In this document: piece after piece, positions 7,874-16,168 of the stretch
How positions within the stretch are numbered: position 1 is the stretch's first letter
How the letters are laid out: each line of letters opens with the position of its first letter
NCBI GenBank assembly: GCA_902761585.1
Contig: CACWKX010000016.1
Span: 1 to 64,000, forward strand
Direction of reading: 5' to 3'
Source: an uncultured Lachnospiraceae bacterium
GTDB lineage: Bacteria > Bacillota > Clostridia > Lachnospirales > Lachnospiraceae
DNA length: 64,000 nt
Position numbers and translations under genes: made by a program
The notes under the pieces: generated by a model
The model's database searches: none
What the model saw: only the letters and a program-made list of their open reading frames with translations
What the model was told of the DNA's origin: nothing

Positions 7874-9103
7874 TCAGCCCTGCTCTCCGTGAAACACGCC
7901 ATACTGCGCGCGGCAGAGTACCTTCGCATAGCCATTGGCGTAGGTATCGTCGCTCGGTGCCGGCGGGCAGGTCAACTCGAAGCCTGCCTTCTTCTCGAAC
8001 AGCATAGCGCAGTCCGATCCGCCAAACAGGAAGTATCCGAGCTCGTCGCCCTTCCTGATCTTCGCGCCGGGAACGACTCCCTCTGCAAAATGAACGCTCG
8101 ACACCTGTCCCTGACCGACGGTGAAGACTGCAACAAGACCGTACTTGTCTGTCTCGATCAGCACGCAGCCCCTGGTCTCGTATGCCTGCCAGCCCGCAAA
8201 GCAGGACTCCAGAACATACATCTGGCGGTCCGGCTCCCAGGTCGTGATGCCGCCGACCGCATTCGGATTCTTGATCACGTAGGTGGCAATGACCGTCCCG
8301 GTAACCGGACAGTGTGCCCTGTGATAATCGTCAAAATTGAAGAATGTATGGGTCAGCGTTCCGCCATAGAAATGCTTCGCATACGGCGCGCCTGCTTCAC
8401 CGAGCAGCGTCTCCACACTGTAGAAAGTCGATGTCTTGATGACAACCCCATGCTCGTCCGTCACATCCGGCGAGAAGAAGCGTCCCTTCTCGTCGATCTC
8501 CCAGGTTCCCTGCGGGAGCGAGTCGCCCGGCGCCGCAACAACCGAATCATCCTTTGCGCCGGCAAGCGGCCTGGACTCATCTGCATTCTTCAGTCTCCTT
8601 GAGAAGAACTGGTTGAAGGTGTGCCAGTTTGACGGATCCTCAAACCATCCCTGATCCAGATGCCAGCTGGGATCATTGTAGAGCATCTCATAATACTCCG
8701 GCTTCCAGGATTCCTCGGTATCCAGAAACTGCTTGAGCGCATTGTTATAGTGGCGAAGCCACACATAGATGGGTTCCAGGAACTGAACCGATGGCCTGAA
8801 TTCCAGCTCTCCTTCCAGCTCCTTCAGCGGTCTGTCGAGCAGGAAATAGATGTACAGGCAGCTCTGATCAACCTTCGTCACAAACCGTTCGTAGCGCTCC
8901 TCCGGCAGGAAGGTCCACGGCATTGCCGTCAGGGTAAAGTCGATATAGTCATAGAATTCATCAAGGCTGCGGACCGGATTCGTCTCATGATCCGGGTTTT
9001 CCTTTTCCGCCAGCGCTATCGACTTTTCGACAAGGCTCTTGAGCCTTGCGTCTCTGTCCAGCAGTTCCATCAGTTCCAATGTCACTTCAGCATGGTTTTT
9101 CAT
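7874..9103 (-). CDS. psd: Phosphatidylserine decarboxylase proenzyme-like
   Basis: A 409-residue protein whose C-terminal half matches phosphatidylserine decarboxylase, the membrane-associated pyruvoyl enzyme making phosphatidylethanolamine. The catalytic histidine region DDYHRAHCPVTG and the cleavage region YFLFGGSDCAMLFEKK are present; family members self-cleave at Gly-Ser in LGST or GGST, here FGGSDC. About 170 N-terminal residues resemble the extended type of decarboxylase rather than the short E. coli form. The ribosome site (AGAGAGGT) is some 14 bases from the ATG, longer than ideal, so the start could be shifted. No phosphatidylserine synthase gene lies nearby. Confidence 0.85.
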   Translation of the reverse strand: MKNHAEVTLELMELLDRDARLKSLVEKSIALAEKENPDHETNPVRSLDEFYDYIDFTLTAMPWTFLPEERYERFVTKVDQSCLYIYFLLDRPLKELEGELEFRPSVQFLEPIYVWLRHYNNALKQFLDTEESWKPEYYEMLYNDPSWHLDQGWFEDPSNWHTFNQFFSRRLKNADESRPLAGAKDDSVVAAPGDSLPQGTWEIDEKGRFFSPDVTDEHGVVIKTSTFYSVETLLGEAGAPYAKHFYGGTLTHTFFNFDDYHRAHCPVTGTVIATYVIKNPNAVGGITTWEPDRQMYVLESCFAGWQAYETRGCVLIETDKYGLVAVFTVGQGQVSSVHFAEGVVPGAKIRKGDELGYFLFGGSDCAMLFEKKAGFELTCPPAPSDDTYANGYAKVLCRAQYGVFHGEQG

Positions 9104-9461
9104 AATTACAGATATCGACCTCTCTTCTGACCAGACTCGCAGGCGGTCTTTCTACCGAAAAAGCCGCCCGCTGTTATATACGACTTTCTGATTCGCCTCC
9201 CGGATGAGTGCCTTCCCATGAACTCCTCATAGTATAAAAAGCGCCGATCCCCTTGACAGCGAACCGATTTACTATACCACATCTGTCAAGCCCCCGAAAG
9301 AGCGCGGACATAAAATCTTCTGTAACCCGGGGTTTTTCAAATATTTGCCTGAAAAAGCAGCCCAAACTGTCAGATGGCGGATCTGGAAGCTGCTGCCAGG
9401 AACAGCGCTGTCCGGCCTCCACAGTCCGCACGAATACAAGGCTGGCCCGGAAACTGGCCGA
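9104..9461. other. Intergenic region with a facing pair of TTGACA repeats
   Basis: No gene is supported here. CTTGACAG (9252-9259) and its inverse CTGTCAAG (9283-9290) enclose 23 bases, an 8-bp inverted repeat that could bind a dimeric regulator of psd. On the minus strand TGGTATAGT within it is an extended -10-like element. The remainder (9300-9461) lies downstream of the aminopeptidase and shows no clear terminator. Confidence 0.4.
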
Positions 9462-10841
9462 TCAGATCAGGCTGAAACAACCTCTTCCCTCCGCCTTCAG
9501 CGCACTGGAGAAGAACACCTTCATCACTCTGATCAGAGCACCCGTGTCATGTACACCGGCCGTCTCATACGGTGAGTGCATGGCCAGCTGCGGCAGTCCG
9601 ATGTCGACCGTATTGACCGAGACATGAGCATTCGATATATTGCCGAGCGTGGATCCGCCCACCATGTCTGACCGATTCGTGAAATCCTGACAGGTTTCTC
9701 CCGCCTTCTCCGCGATCGCACGGAACAGTGCCGCAGAATACGCGTCTGTCGTGTACTTCTGGTTGGCGCTGTACTTGATGACGATGCCGTGATTCATCTT
9801 CGGCCTGTTGACCGGATCCGCCTTGCCTTCCGCGTTCGGGTGCACCGCATGCGCATTGTCGGCAGAAACCATGAAGCTGGATGCCAGCTTCCTTCTCTGG
9901 TCCTCCTCTGTCAGACCGAATTCCTGCCCGATCCGTGCCAGAACGTCCTGAAGAAAAGTGGAGTCCGCTCCCTGCTTTGTTCCGCTGCCGACCTCCTCGT
10001 TGTCAAAGACGGCCAGCACAGGGATCGCGAAAGCTGCCGATGCAGCAGCGGCTTCGTCCGGGGCGCTGCCGTCCTTCTCTCCCGACTCGATAAATCCCAT
10101 CAGATCACCATAGGTGCACTGCAGATCGTCCAGATGCCCCGATGAGACGAACTCTCTGTTTGCACCCCAGATCGTCCCCGGCACCCGGGCATAGAGGAAC
10201 AGGTCATCCCCCGCAATCTGTTCCTTCGAGACCCCTGCCGCCTCCGCGATCAGGTCCGCGAATGTTCCTTCAGCCGTCTCATCTCCCAGCACCGGAAGCA
10301 CATCTGTCTGGACATTGTAGTGCATGCCGTCGTTGGCTTCGCGGTTCATATGGATGGCGACATTCGGGATCATGACCAGATCGCGGTCGATGTTCACAAG
10401 CTTCGTCCGGAAATGATTTCCTTCCTTAATAATAATGCGCCCTGCGACGGACAGCGGACGGTCAAACCACGGCGCGATCAGCATACCGCCGTACCGCTCC
10501 ACATTCAGACGAACGTAAGCCCCGGCTGTCTTCATTTCCGGATTTGCCTTGATGCGAAATGCCGGACTGTCGCTGTGCGAAGCCGCAATCATGTACCCGG
10601 TAAAATCCGAAACTTCCCCTCCATCTTTCCGCTCAGGAATCCGGAAGGCGATCAGAGACGAATCATTTCGTGTTACAAAATATTTTCCGCCAGCCTCAAG
10701 GCCCCAGCTTTCCTCCTCAAGGCACTCCCTGTAGCCGTGCTTCTCCAGAATCTGCCGGATGCTGTCGGCTGAATGGAATGCTGTCGGACACTGACCGATA
10801 AACGCCAGCAGGTCTCTGGTTATTTTCTCATCTGAAGTCAT
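9462..10841 (-). CDS. M18 family aminopeptidase
   Basis: A 459-residue zinc aminopeptidase of family M18 (aspartyl/aminopeptidase I type), cytosolic and dodecameric in known members. Metal and catalytic motifs occur in order: SHSDSPAF, SGHLDDLQ, FDNEEVGSGT, SADNAHAVHPN and the C-terminal HSPYETAG. I place the start at 10841 because GAGGGGAAAG precedes this ATG; a longer frame to 10958 is open but has no site. It is divergent from the ammonium transporter and seems to be monocistronic. Its role is probably peptide turnover. Confidence 0.93.
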   Translation of the reverse strand: MTSDEKITRDLLAFIGQCPTAFHSADSIRQILEKHGYRECLEEESWGLEAGGKYFVTRNDSSLIAFRIPERKDGGEVSDFTGYMIAASHSDSPAFRIKANPEMKTAGAYVRLNVERYGGMLIAPWFDRPLSVAGRIIIKEGNHFRTKLVNIDRDLVMIPNVAIHMNREANDGMHYNVQTDVLPVLGDETAEGTFADLIAEAAGVSKEQIAGDDLFLYARVPGTIWGANREFVSSGHLDDLQCTYGDLMGFIESGEKDGSAPDEAAAASAAFAIPVLAVFDNEEVGSGTKQGADSTFLQDVLARIGQEFGLTEEDQRRKLASSFMVSADNAHAVHPNAEGKADPVNRPKMNHGIVIKYSANQKYTTDAYSAALFRAIAEKAGETCQDFTNRSDMVGGSTLGNISNAHVSVNTVDIGLPQLAMHSPYETAGVHDTGALIRVMKVFFSSALKAEGRGCFSLI

Positions 10842-11107
10842 CTTTCCCCTCGCCTTTCTTCCGCGTCTCTGCGCGGCTGTTTCTCCTTCTTCAGAACACA
10901 TGAGCCATCTTTCAGTGGGTACCCGCCTCATGCCCCACGCGCTCTCCCCAGTATACACCCTTTCCGGCTCTCAGCCCTCCTCTCCGCTTTTCACCCCTTC
11001 CAGATACCCTGTTTTTTCTTTTTTGTCCATCTGCCGCTTGCTGTATTTGTTTGCTGTATTTGTTTGCGGTATTTACTGTTTTTCAGCCCGACATACGAAA
11101 TTTTTGG

Positions 11108-11136
11108 TTGACACATTCTTTGTTTCCCCATAAAAT
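11108..11136 (+). promoter_or_regulatory. Consensus-like promoter of the amt gene
   Basis: TTGACA (11108-11113), 17-base spacer, TAAAAT (11131-11136). The expected start is near 11143, which makes the hairpin at 11153 one of the first structures in the transcript. Confidence 0.85.
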
Positions 11137-11152
11137 AAGCCCTATCAGACGA

Positions 11153-11185
11153 AGGCGTCCCGCTTATGCGGGGCGCCTGTTGTTT
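11153..11185 (+). terminator. Leader hairpin, possible transcription attenuator before amt
   Basis: AGGCGTCCCGC and GCGGGGCGCCT pair over 11 bp (one G-U) with a TTAT loop, followed by GTTGTTTTT. It starts about 10 bases after the predicted transcript start and lies about 95 bases before the gene. A second weaker stem, AAAGGCGC (11196 on) with GCGCTTTT (about 11230), follows. Leader terminators before ammonium genes are commonly regulated; the regulator is not evident here. Confidence 0.65.
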
Positions 11186-11275
11186 TTCTCCAGCAAAGGC
11201 GCTGTCGGTCTGCTCTCCAGCAGGCTGCGGCGCTTTTTCATTTCAGGAGAAACAAGAACAAAGAGGAGGGGACAT

Positions 11276-13027
11276 ATGGAATACAGTATGACTACCGTAA
11301 TATGGGTGCTCGTCGGCGCAGCCCTGGTCTACTTCATGCAGGCAGGGTTCGCCCTCTGCGAGGCAGGCCTCACGAGAGCCAAGAACACCGGCAATATCCT
11401 GATGAAGAACATGATGGACTTCTGTATCGGGACACCCTGTTTCTGGCTCGTCGGCTTTGGTCTGATGTTCGGCGGAACCGGCGCCATCATCGGGCACCTC
11501 GATCCGATGATCCTCGGAAACTACACCGCCGAGAACAGCGTCGTCCCGCAGACAATGCCGCTCTGGGCATATGTGATCTTCCAGACCGTCTTCTGCGCAA
11601 CCGCTGCCACCATCGTCTCCGGCTCGATGGCTGAACGCACGAACTTCAAGGCATACTGTGTATACTCCGCCGTCATCTCGCTGATTGTCTATCCGATCAG
11701 CGGTCACTGGATCTGGGGCGGCGGCTGGCTCTCGACACTCGGCTTCCATGACTTTGCTGGTTCCACCTGCGTCCACATGGTCGGCGGCCTCATCGCCTGC
11801 CTTGGCGCATGGATGCTGGGCCCCCGCATCGGCAAATATGACAAGAATGGCAAGGCAAGAGCGATCCCCGGGCACAACATGACGGCTGCTGCACTCGGCG
11901 TCTTCATCCTCTGGTTCTGCTGGTTCGGCTTCAACGGCGCTTCGACCGTTGCAATGGACTCTGATGCAGCTGCTGTCACCGCTTCGCTGGTATTCGTCAA
12001 CACCAACCTGGCTGCCGCTGTCGCGACCGTTGTCGCGATGATCTTCACCTGGATCCGCTACGGCAAGCCTGACGTATCGATGACCTTCAATGCAGCGCTT
12101 GCAGGTCTTGTCGCCATCACAGCCCCTTGTGACTGTGTCTCTCCGCTCGGAGCCTTCTTCATCGGCCTCATCTCAGGCATTCTGGTCGTCCTGAGCGTCG
12201 AATTCTTCGATAACATCGTCAAGATCGACGATCCGGTCGGCGCTGTATCCGTACACATGGTCAACGGCATCTGGGGCACCATCGCAGTCGGCCTGTTTTC
12301 CACCGGCGACGACGGCGTCGGCAAGGGTCTCTTCTACGGCGGCGGCTTCCATCAGCTCGGTGTACAGCTCCTCGGCTTTGTCTCAGTCGCTGTTTACGTT
12401 CTGATCGTGATGTACATCGCATTCAAGATCATCGACAAAACCATCGGACTCCGTGTTCCGGCACAGGTCGAGATTGACGGCCTCGATGTCCATGAGCATG
12501 GTCTTACAAGTGCATATTCCGGATTCGCCATCACGGATGTCACAGATATGGACGTCAACCCGAACGACAACACAGAGCTTGGCGAAGATGACTACGAGAA
12601 GGCAAGCGATGCGCAGATCAACGCCGCTGTCAAAGTCACCTGCGAGGCGCCGCTCGTCCCGTCCCTTGACACCGGTATCCACAAGGTCAGCATCATCTGC
12701 CGCCTGTCGAAGTTTGACGCCCTCAAGAAGGCACTCAACGAGCTTGGCGTGACCGGCATGACCATGTACCAGGTCATGGGCAGCGGCATTGAACGCGGCT
12801 CGACAGACCGCTATCGTGGCGCCGTCGTCGACTCAACCCTGATCCCGAAGGTCAAGGTGGAAGTTGTTGTCGGATCAATCCCGGTCGAAAAAGTCATCGA
12901 AACCGCCAAGAAAGTTCTCTACACCGGCCGTATCGGCGATGGCAAGATCTTCGTATACAACGTTGCGAAAGTCGTCAAGGTCCGCACCGGCGAAGAAGAC
13001 CTCTCCGCGTTAAAAGATGTAGAATAA
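11276..13027 (+). CDS. amt: Ammonium transporter with C-terminal PII domain (Amt-PII fusion)
   Basis: A 583-residue inner-membrane protein. Residues about 1-400 form an Amt/Rh ammonium channel with some eleven hydrophobic helices and the typical CEAGLTRAKNTGNI and GxxAHxxG-like stretches (HMVGGLIACLGAW, HMVNGIWG). After a linker of about 60 acidic residues, residues about 463-575 are a PII (GlnB/GlnK) signal domain: KVSIICRLSKF start, T-loop STDRYRGA, LIPKVKVEVVV strand and B-loop TGRIGDGKIFV. Normally GlnK is a separate protein that plugs AmtB. The tyrosine at T-loop position 51 is valine, so uridylylation there is impossible; Tyr46 remains. GAGGAGGGG precedes the ATG at 11276. Confidence 0.93.
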   Translation: MEYSMTTVIWVLVGAALVYFMQAGFALCEAGLTRAKNTGNILMKNMMDFCIGTPCFWLVGFGLMFGGTGAIIGHLDPMILGNYTAENSVVPQTMPLWAYVIFQTVFCATAATIVSGSMAERTNFKAYCVYSAVISLIVYPISGHWIWGGGWLSTLGFHDFAGSTCVHMVGGLIACLGAWMLGPRIGKYDKNGKARAIPGHNMTAAALGVFILWFCWFGFNGASTVAMDSDAAAVTASLVFVNTNLAAAVATVVAMIFTWIRYGKPDVSMTFNAALAGLVAITAPCDCVSPLGAFFIGLISGILVVLSVEFFDNIVKIDDPVGAVSVHMVNGIWGTIAVGLFSTGDDGVGKGLFYGGGFHQLGVQLLGFVSVAVYVLIVMYIAFKIIDKTIGLRVPAQVEIDGLDVHEHGLTSAYSGFAITDVTDMDVNPNDNTELGEDDYEKASDAQINAAVKVTCEAPLVPSLDTGIHKVSIICRLSKFDALKKALNELGVTGMTMYQVMGSGIERGSTDRYRGAVVDSTLIPKVKVEVVVGSIPVEKVIETAKKVLYTGRIGDGKIFVYNVAKVVKVRTGEEDLSALKDVE

Positions 13028-13033
13028 GTCCCA

Positions 13034-13094
13034 GTCGCAATGAGAAGCCCCTGCAGCGTGCTCGCACGCTGACAGGGGCCTTCTCATTTGCGAC
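13034..13094 (+). terminator. Very long terminator hairpin after amt
   Basis: GTCGCAA, TGAGAAG, CCCCTG and AGCGTG all pair in order with their complements around a CTCG loop, giving a nearly continuous stem of about 26 bp. The upper part is similar to the hairpin at 13268-13300. Confidence 0.8.
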
Positions 13095-13096
13095 GA

Positions 13097-13148
13097 CAAA
13101 AGCCATGAGCGCGGGCGATGCGTCAGCAGCGCGCAAAGCGCGAATGGC
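13097..13148. repeat. 52-bp direct repeat, copy 1
   Basis: Begins CAAAAGCCATGAGCGCGGGC and ends AGCGCGAATGGC. It matches 13213-13264 with one A/G difference. The interior contains GCGC-rich small stems. It has no credible reading frame or start site. Confidence 0.85.
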
Positions 13149-13212
13149 TTTCAGCGGCACGGAAGCTGCGAAGCAGCGAAAGTGACGCGTGGGACTTATT
13201 CACTTGCCGCTG

Positions 13213-13264
13213 CAAAAGCCATGAGCGCGGGCGGTGCGTCAGCAGCGCGCAAAGCGCGAATGGC
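13213..13264. repeat. 52-bp direct repeat, copy 2
   Basis: Second copy of the element at 13097-13148, 116 bases apart start to start. Between them TGGGACTTATT (13189-13199) is the inverse of AATAAGTCCCA at the end of amt (13024-13034), pointing to a duplication-inversion history. Confidence 0.85.
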
Positions 13265-13267
13265 AGG

Positions 13268-13300
13268 AAAGCCCCTGCAGCGTGCTGCTGCAGGGGCTTT
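13268..13300. terminator. Hairpin downstream of dhaL
   Basis: AAAGCCCCTGCAGC pairs with GCTGCAGGGGCTTT around GTGCT, a 14-bp stem. It is placed to end the dhaKL operon on the minus strand, though no long T-run follows. It shares CCCCTGCAGCGTGCT with the amt terminator. Confidence 0.65.
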
Positions 13301-13337
13301 CTCTGGGAAATGAAGATTGAAGAAACAGGTATGCCTG

Positions 13338-13973
13338 TCAGCTGAAATATCTTGCAAGTCCTTCCATCAGGTACATGCCGGCAACGGCACCCTGGTCTTC
13401 CACACCTTTTGCGCGGGCTGCGAAGACAGCTGCCTTGCCATACTTCGGCGTCATCTCCTTGGTCGCCTCCACGCCTTCTTTGGCGCCCTCGACTGCGGCA
13501 TCCATGACAGCCTTCATGCCGCCGCCTTCCTCCAGCGCCTTTTTGCCTGCCTCAGCTGCTTTCGAGACAGAATCATAGATTGTCCGATCGCCAGGCTGGC
13601 ACTTTCCTCTTTTCTGGATACCTGCAGCAAAGCCTTCCAGAAATGCAGCCAGATCCTTTGCGTCCATCTCCGGCTTATCCCCGACAGCTTTTCCGCCGTA
13701 CATAACGCCGGTGCTCATCAGGGTTCCCATCGTCGACGGTACAAGTCCCTGCATCTTCATGGCTGCCTTCATCAACGTCTTCGCAACGCTGGTCTCCTGC
13801 ATCTGATCCTTGATCAGGCCAGGAAGGGCACCATAGCCCTTGCTCATGGTCAGACCGAGATCCCCGTCACCCATGGCCGCATCCATCTCACAGAGATGAT
13901 CCTTCTGTTCCTCAAAAATATCTGCTACTCCCTGAAAGAGTGCCGGGAGATCGCTCACTCGTACTGTGTCCAT
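13338..13973 (-). CDS. dhaL: Dihydroxyacetone kinase subunit DhaL
   Basis: A 211-residue nucleotide-binding subunit of a dihydroxyacetone-type kinase. The helical-barrel signature MDAAMGDGDLGLTM holds the aspartates that bind Mg-nucleotide; the His of the PTS-type GDADHG motif is Leu. The start is at 13973 because AAGGAG sits 8 bases before it. It follows dhaK by about 140 bases on the same strand. In PTS-type systems DhaL-ADP is rephosphorylated by DhaM; no dhaM is present in the window, so either it lies elsewhere or this pair uses ATP directly. Last gene of the transporter operon. Confidence 0.9.
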   Translation of the reverse strand: MDTVRVSDLPALFQGVADIFEEQKDHLCEMDAAMGDGDLGLTMSKGYGALPGLIKDQMQETSVAKTLMKAAMKMQGLVPSTMGTLMSTGVMYGGKAVGDKPEMDAKDLAAFLEGFAAGIQKRGKCQPGDRTIYDSVSKAAEAGKKALEEGGGMKAVMDAAVEGAKEGVEATKEMTPKYGKAAVFAARAKGVEDQGAVAGMYLMEGLARYFS

Positions 13974-14110
13974 ATTTCCAAGCTCCTTTTGTCCTCCGCC
14001 CGTCACCGCCAGTCTGCCTGTGACAGCCGCCGGGCATTTTTTCCGGTATATTCATCCGGCAGGGATATCCAGCCAGCACCCACTGGCTGGATCCCCCTGC
14101 GGTTTGATCG

Positions 14111-15106
14111 TTACACCTGCGTGTAGAACGGCGTATGAACCGGCATGTCAATCCACTGCTTCATCTCCTCGTCTGCGACCTTGCAGATCGAGATCGATGC
14201 GCCTGCCATCTCCATGGAGGTCGCATACTCGCCGACAAATGTGCGGTAAACCTTGATGCCTTTCTCTTTCAGAATATCCTCCACATCGCCTGTCAGGATA
14301 TAGAGCTCTTCCTGGGAGGTTGCTCCAAGTCCGTTGATCAGGACACAGACCTCCTCGCCGGATGCAACCGGCATATCGCCGAGAATTTCCTTCATCGATT
14401 CCTCTGCCAGCTCTCTCGAGGTCTTGACAGGTCCGTTCCAGACACCCGGTTCGCCATGAATGCCCATGCCGAATGCCATTTCATTCTCTCCGAGGGTAAA
14501 GTTACTGTGTCCAAGCTCCGGGATGATGCAGGGCGTCAGCGCAAAGCCGACTGTGCGGGTGTTCTCCTTGGCCTTCTGGGCTGCGGCAAGCACCTCGTCA
14601 AGCGTACCCATCTGGGCTGCCTTCGCGCCTGCGCACTTGTACATGAAGAAGATGCCTGCGACACCGCGGCGCGCATCCGGATTCTTGTTGGACAGCACGT
14701 CGTCAGCGCCGACGATGCTGCGAGTCTGGATGTCATCCATTTCCAGCATCTCGGAAGCCATATCGAAGTTCATGATATCCCCGGTATAGTTGCCGTACAG
14801 AAACAGGATACCTGCTCCCGATTCGACTTCCTTCGATATGTTGTAAATCTGCTCAGCAGAGGGAGACTGAAAGACCGAGCCGACACCGCATCCATCCAGC
14901 ATGTTCTCGCCGACATATCCAAGGAACAGCGGAAGGTGGCCCGTACCGCCGCCGGTGATGATGGCAACCTTGCCCTCCTTCTTCTTCGCGGTGCAGTAGC
15001 AGCGAAGGTCGTTCTCCACGTATTTGACCATATCAGGATGCGCCTGATAGATCCCATGCAGCATGTCGTCCGTATAGTTTTCCGGTTTGTTAATAATCTT
15101 TTTCAT
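14111..15106 (-). CDS. dhaK: Dihydroxyacetone kinase subunit DhaK
   Basis: A 331-residue substrate-binding subunit. The glycine-rich ITGGGTGHLP loop and the active-site histidine His217 in GMGIHGEPGV, which forms a covalent hemiaminal with the keto substrate in the known enzymes, are present. Known relatives phosphorylate dihydroxyacetone, but DhaK-family kinases next to sugar ABC importers also act on erythrulose and related ketotetroses. The start at 15106 follows AAGGAG; the longer frame to 15148 has no site. It lies directly after two transporter permeases, so it probably acts on the imported compound or a product of it. Confidence 0.9.
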   Translation of the reverse strand: MKKIINKPENYTDDMLHGIYQAHPDMVKYVENDLRCYCTAKKKEGKVAIITGGGTGHLPLFLGYVGENMLDGCGVGSVFQSPSAEQIYNISKEVESGAGILFLYGNYTGDIMNFDMASEMLEMDDIQTRSIVGADDVLSNKNPDARRGVAGIFFMYKCAGAKAAQMGTLDEVLAAAQKAKENTRTVGFALTPCIIPELGHSNFTLGENEMAFGMGIHGEPGVWNGPVKTSRELAEESMKEILGDMPVASGEEVCVLINGLGATSQEELYILTGDVEDILKEKGIKVYRTFVGEYATSMEMAGASISICKVADEEMKQWIDMPVHTPFYTQV

Positions 15107-15186
15107 GTCATTCTCCTTCCGGGCTGTATTCAGAGCCCGTCTTGTCATCCTTCCTGTTTTTCCGCCTTCCGGTCAGAGCCGGAGAC

Positions 15187-16155
15187 TCAGCTGTTCTTCT
15201 GCATATCTCTCTTCTGCATGACCTTGTCCAGAATCAGAGCTGCCACCAGCAGACATCCATTCACAAGCGTCTTCAGCGTATCCGGTGCATGCATGATCGT
15301 AAATGCATTCGCGATCAGCTGCAGCAGCACGATGGAGAAGGTCACGCCTGCGACCGTCCCGCCGCCGCCGTCCGGATTGATCCCGCCCAGGACAACGATC
15401 AGAAGGCTCAGAAGTGTGTAGGTTGAGCCATTCGACGACTTCGCAGAGTTCAGATGCGATGTGATGATGATGCCGGATATCCCGCCGAGAATGCCGGACA
15501 TCGTGTGTGCCAGGATCGTTGTCCGGAGTGTGTTGATTCCGGAATACCGGGCCGCCTGCTTGTTCGACCCGAGGAAATACACCTCATGCCCGAAGACCGT
15601 GTGCTTCATGATGAACGCGACCACAATCAGCACACCGATGAAAATGAACAGAACATAGGGGATTGATCCGATGGAACCGTTCGCAATGTTCTTGAAACTG
15701 TCGGACATCCCGTTGATCGCCGGCCCTCCGGTTATGGCGAGCGCCAGGCCGGAGTACACCTCAAGGCCGCACAGCGTCACGAGCATGGCCGGGATATCAA
15801 GCGAACCGATGATCAGTCCGTTCAGCGCGCCGCAGCCTGCACCGACTGCTACCGAAGCCAGACATGCCAGCGGGATCGGGACACCTGCATTCTTGATGAG
15901 CAGTGCACAGACCACTCCTCCGAGGTTCATGATCCCGACCAGCGACAGATCGATCCCGCCGGCGATCATGCAGACCATCATACCGAATGACAAAACGCCG
16001 TATTCCGGAAACTGGAAGATCATTGACCGGAAATTATTGACGGAATAGTACACCGGCCCTTTCAGGACCGCCATCAGAATCAGCACAAATACCATCATCA
16101 GTATGAGGACTTTAATATGGTCATTCAGCTTTTTTGATGCTGTTTTCTTCTTCAT
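15187..16155 (-). CDS. Sugar ABC transporter permease, RbsC type (second)
   Basis: A 322-residue integral membrane permease of the ribose/xylose/autoinducer-2 (CUT2) group. Around ten hydrophobic segments and the conserved DGGGGTVAGV loop near residue 270 and EVYSGLALAITGGPAI near 180 mark the family. AGGAGGG precedes the ATG. It is paired with the permease at 16169-17176, 13 bases upstream; two different permeases suggest a heterodimer. Substrate unknown, see dhaK. Confidence 0.9.
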   Translation of the reverse strand: MKKKTASKKLNDHIKVLILMMVFVLILMAVLKGPVYYSVNNFRSMIFQFPEYGVLSFGMMVCMIAGGIDLSLVGIMNLGGVVCALLIKNAGVPIPLACLASVAVGAGCGALNGLIIGSLDIPAMLVTLCGLEVYSGLALAITGGPAINGMSDSFKNIANGSIGSIPYVLFIFIGVLIVVAFIMKHTVFGHEVYFLGSNKQAARYSGINTLRTTILAHTMSGILGGISGIIITSHLNSAKSSNGSTYTLLSLLIVVLGGINPDGGGGTVAGVTFSIVLLQLIANAFTIMHAPDTLKTLVNGCLLVAALILDKVMQKRDMQKNS

Positions 16156-16168
16156 CTCCAGACCCTCC

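Noticed and set aside
11143-11275. ANTAR two-hairpin target in the amt leader
   Set aside because: The hairpin loops do not show the hexaloop with A at position 1 and G at position 4.
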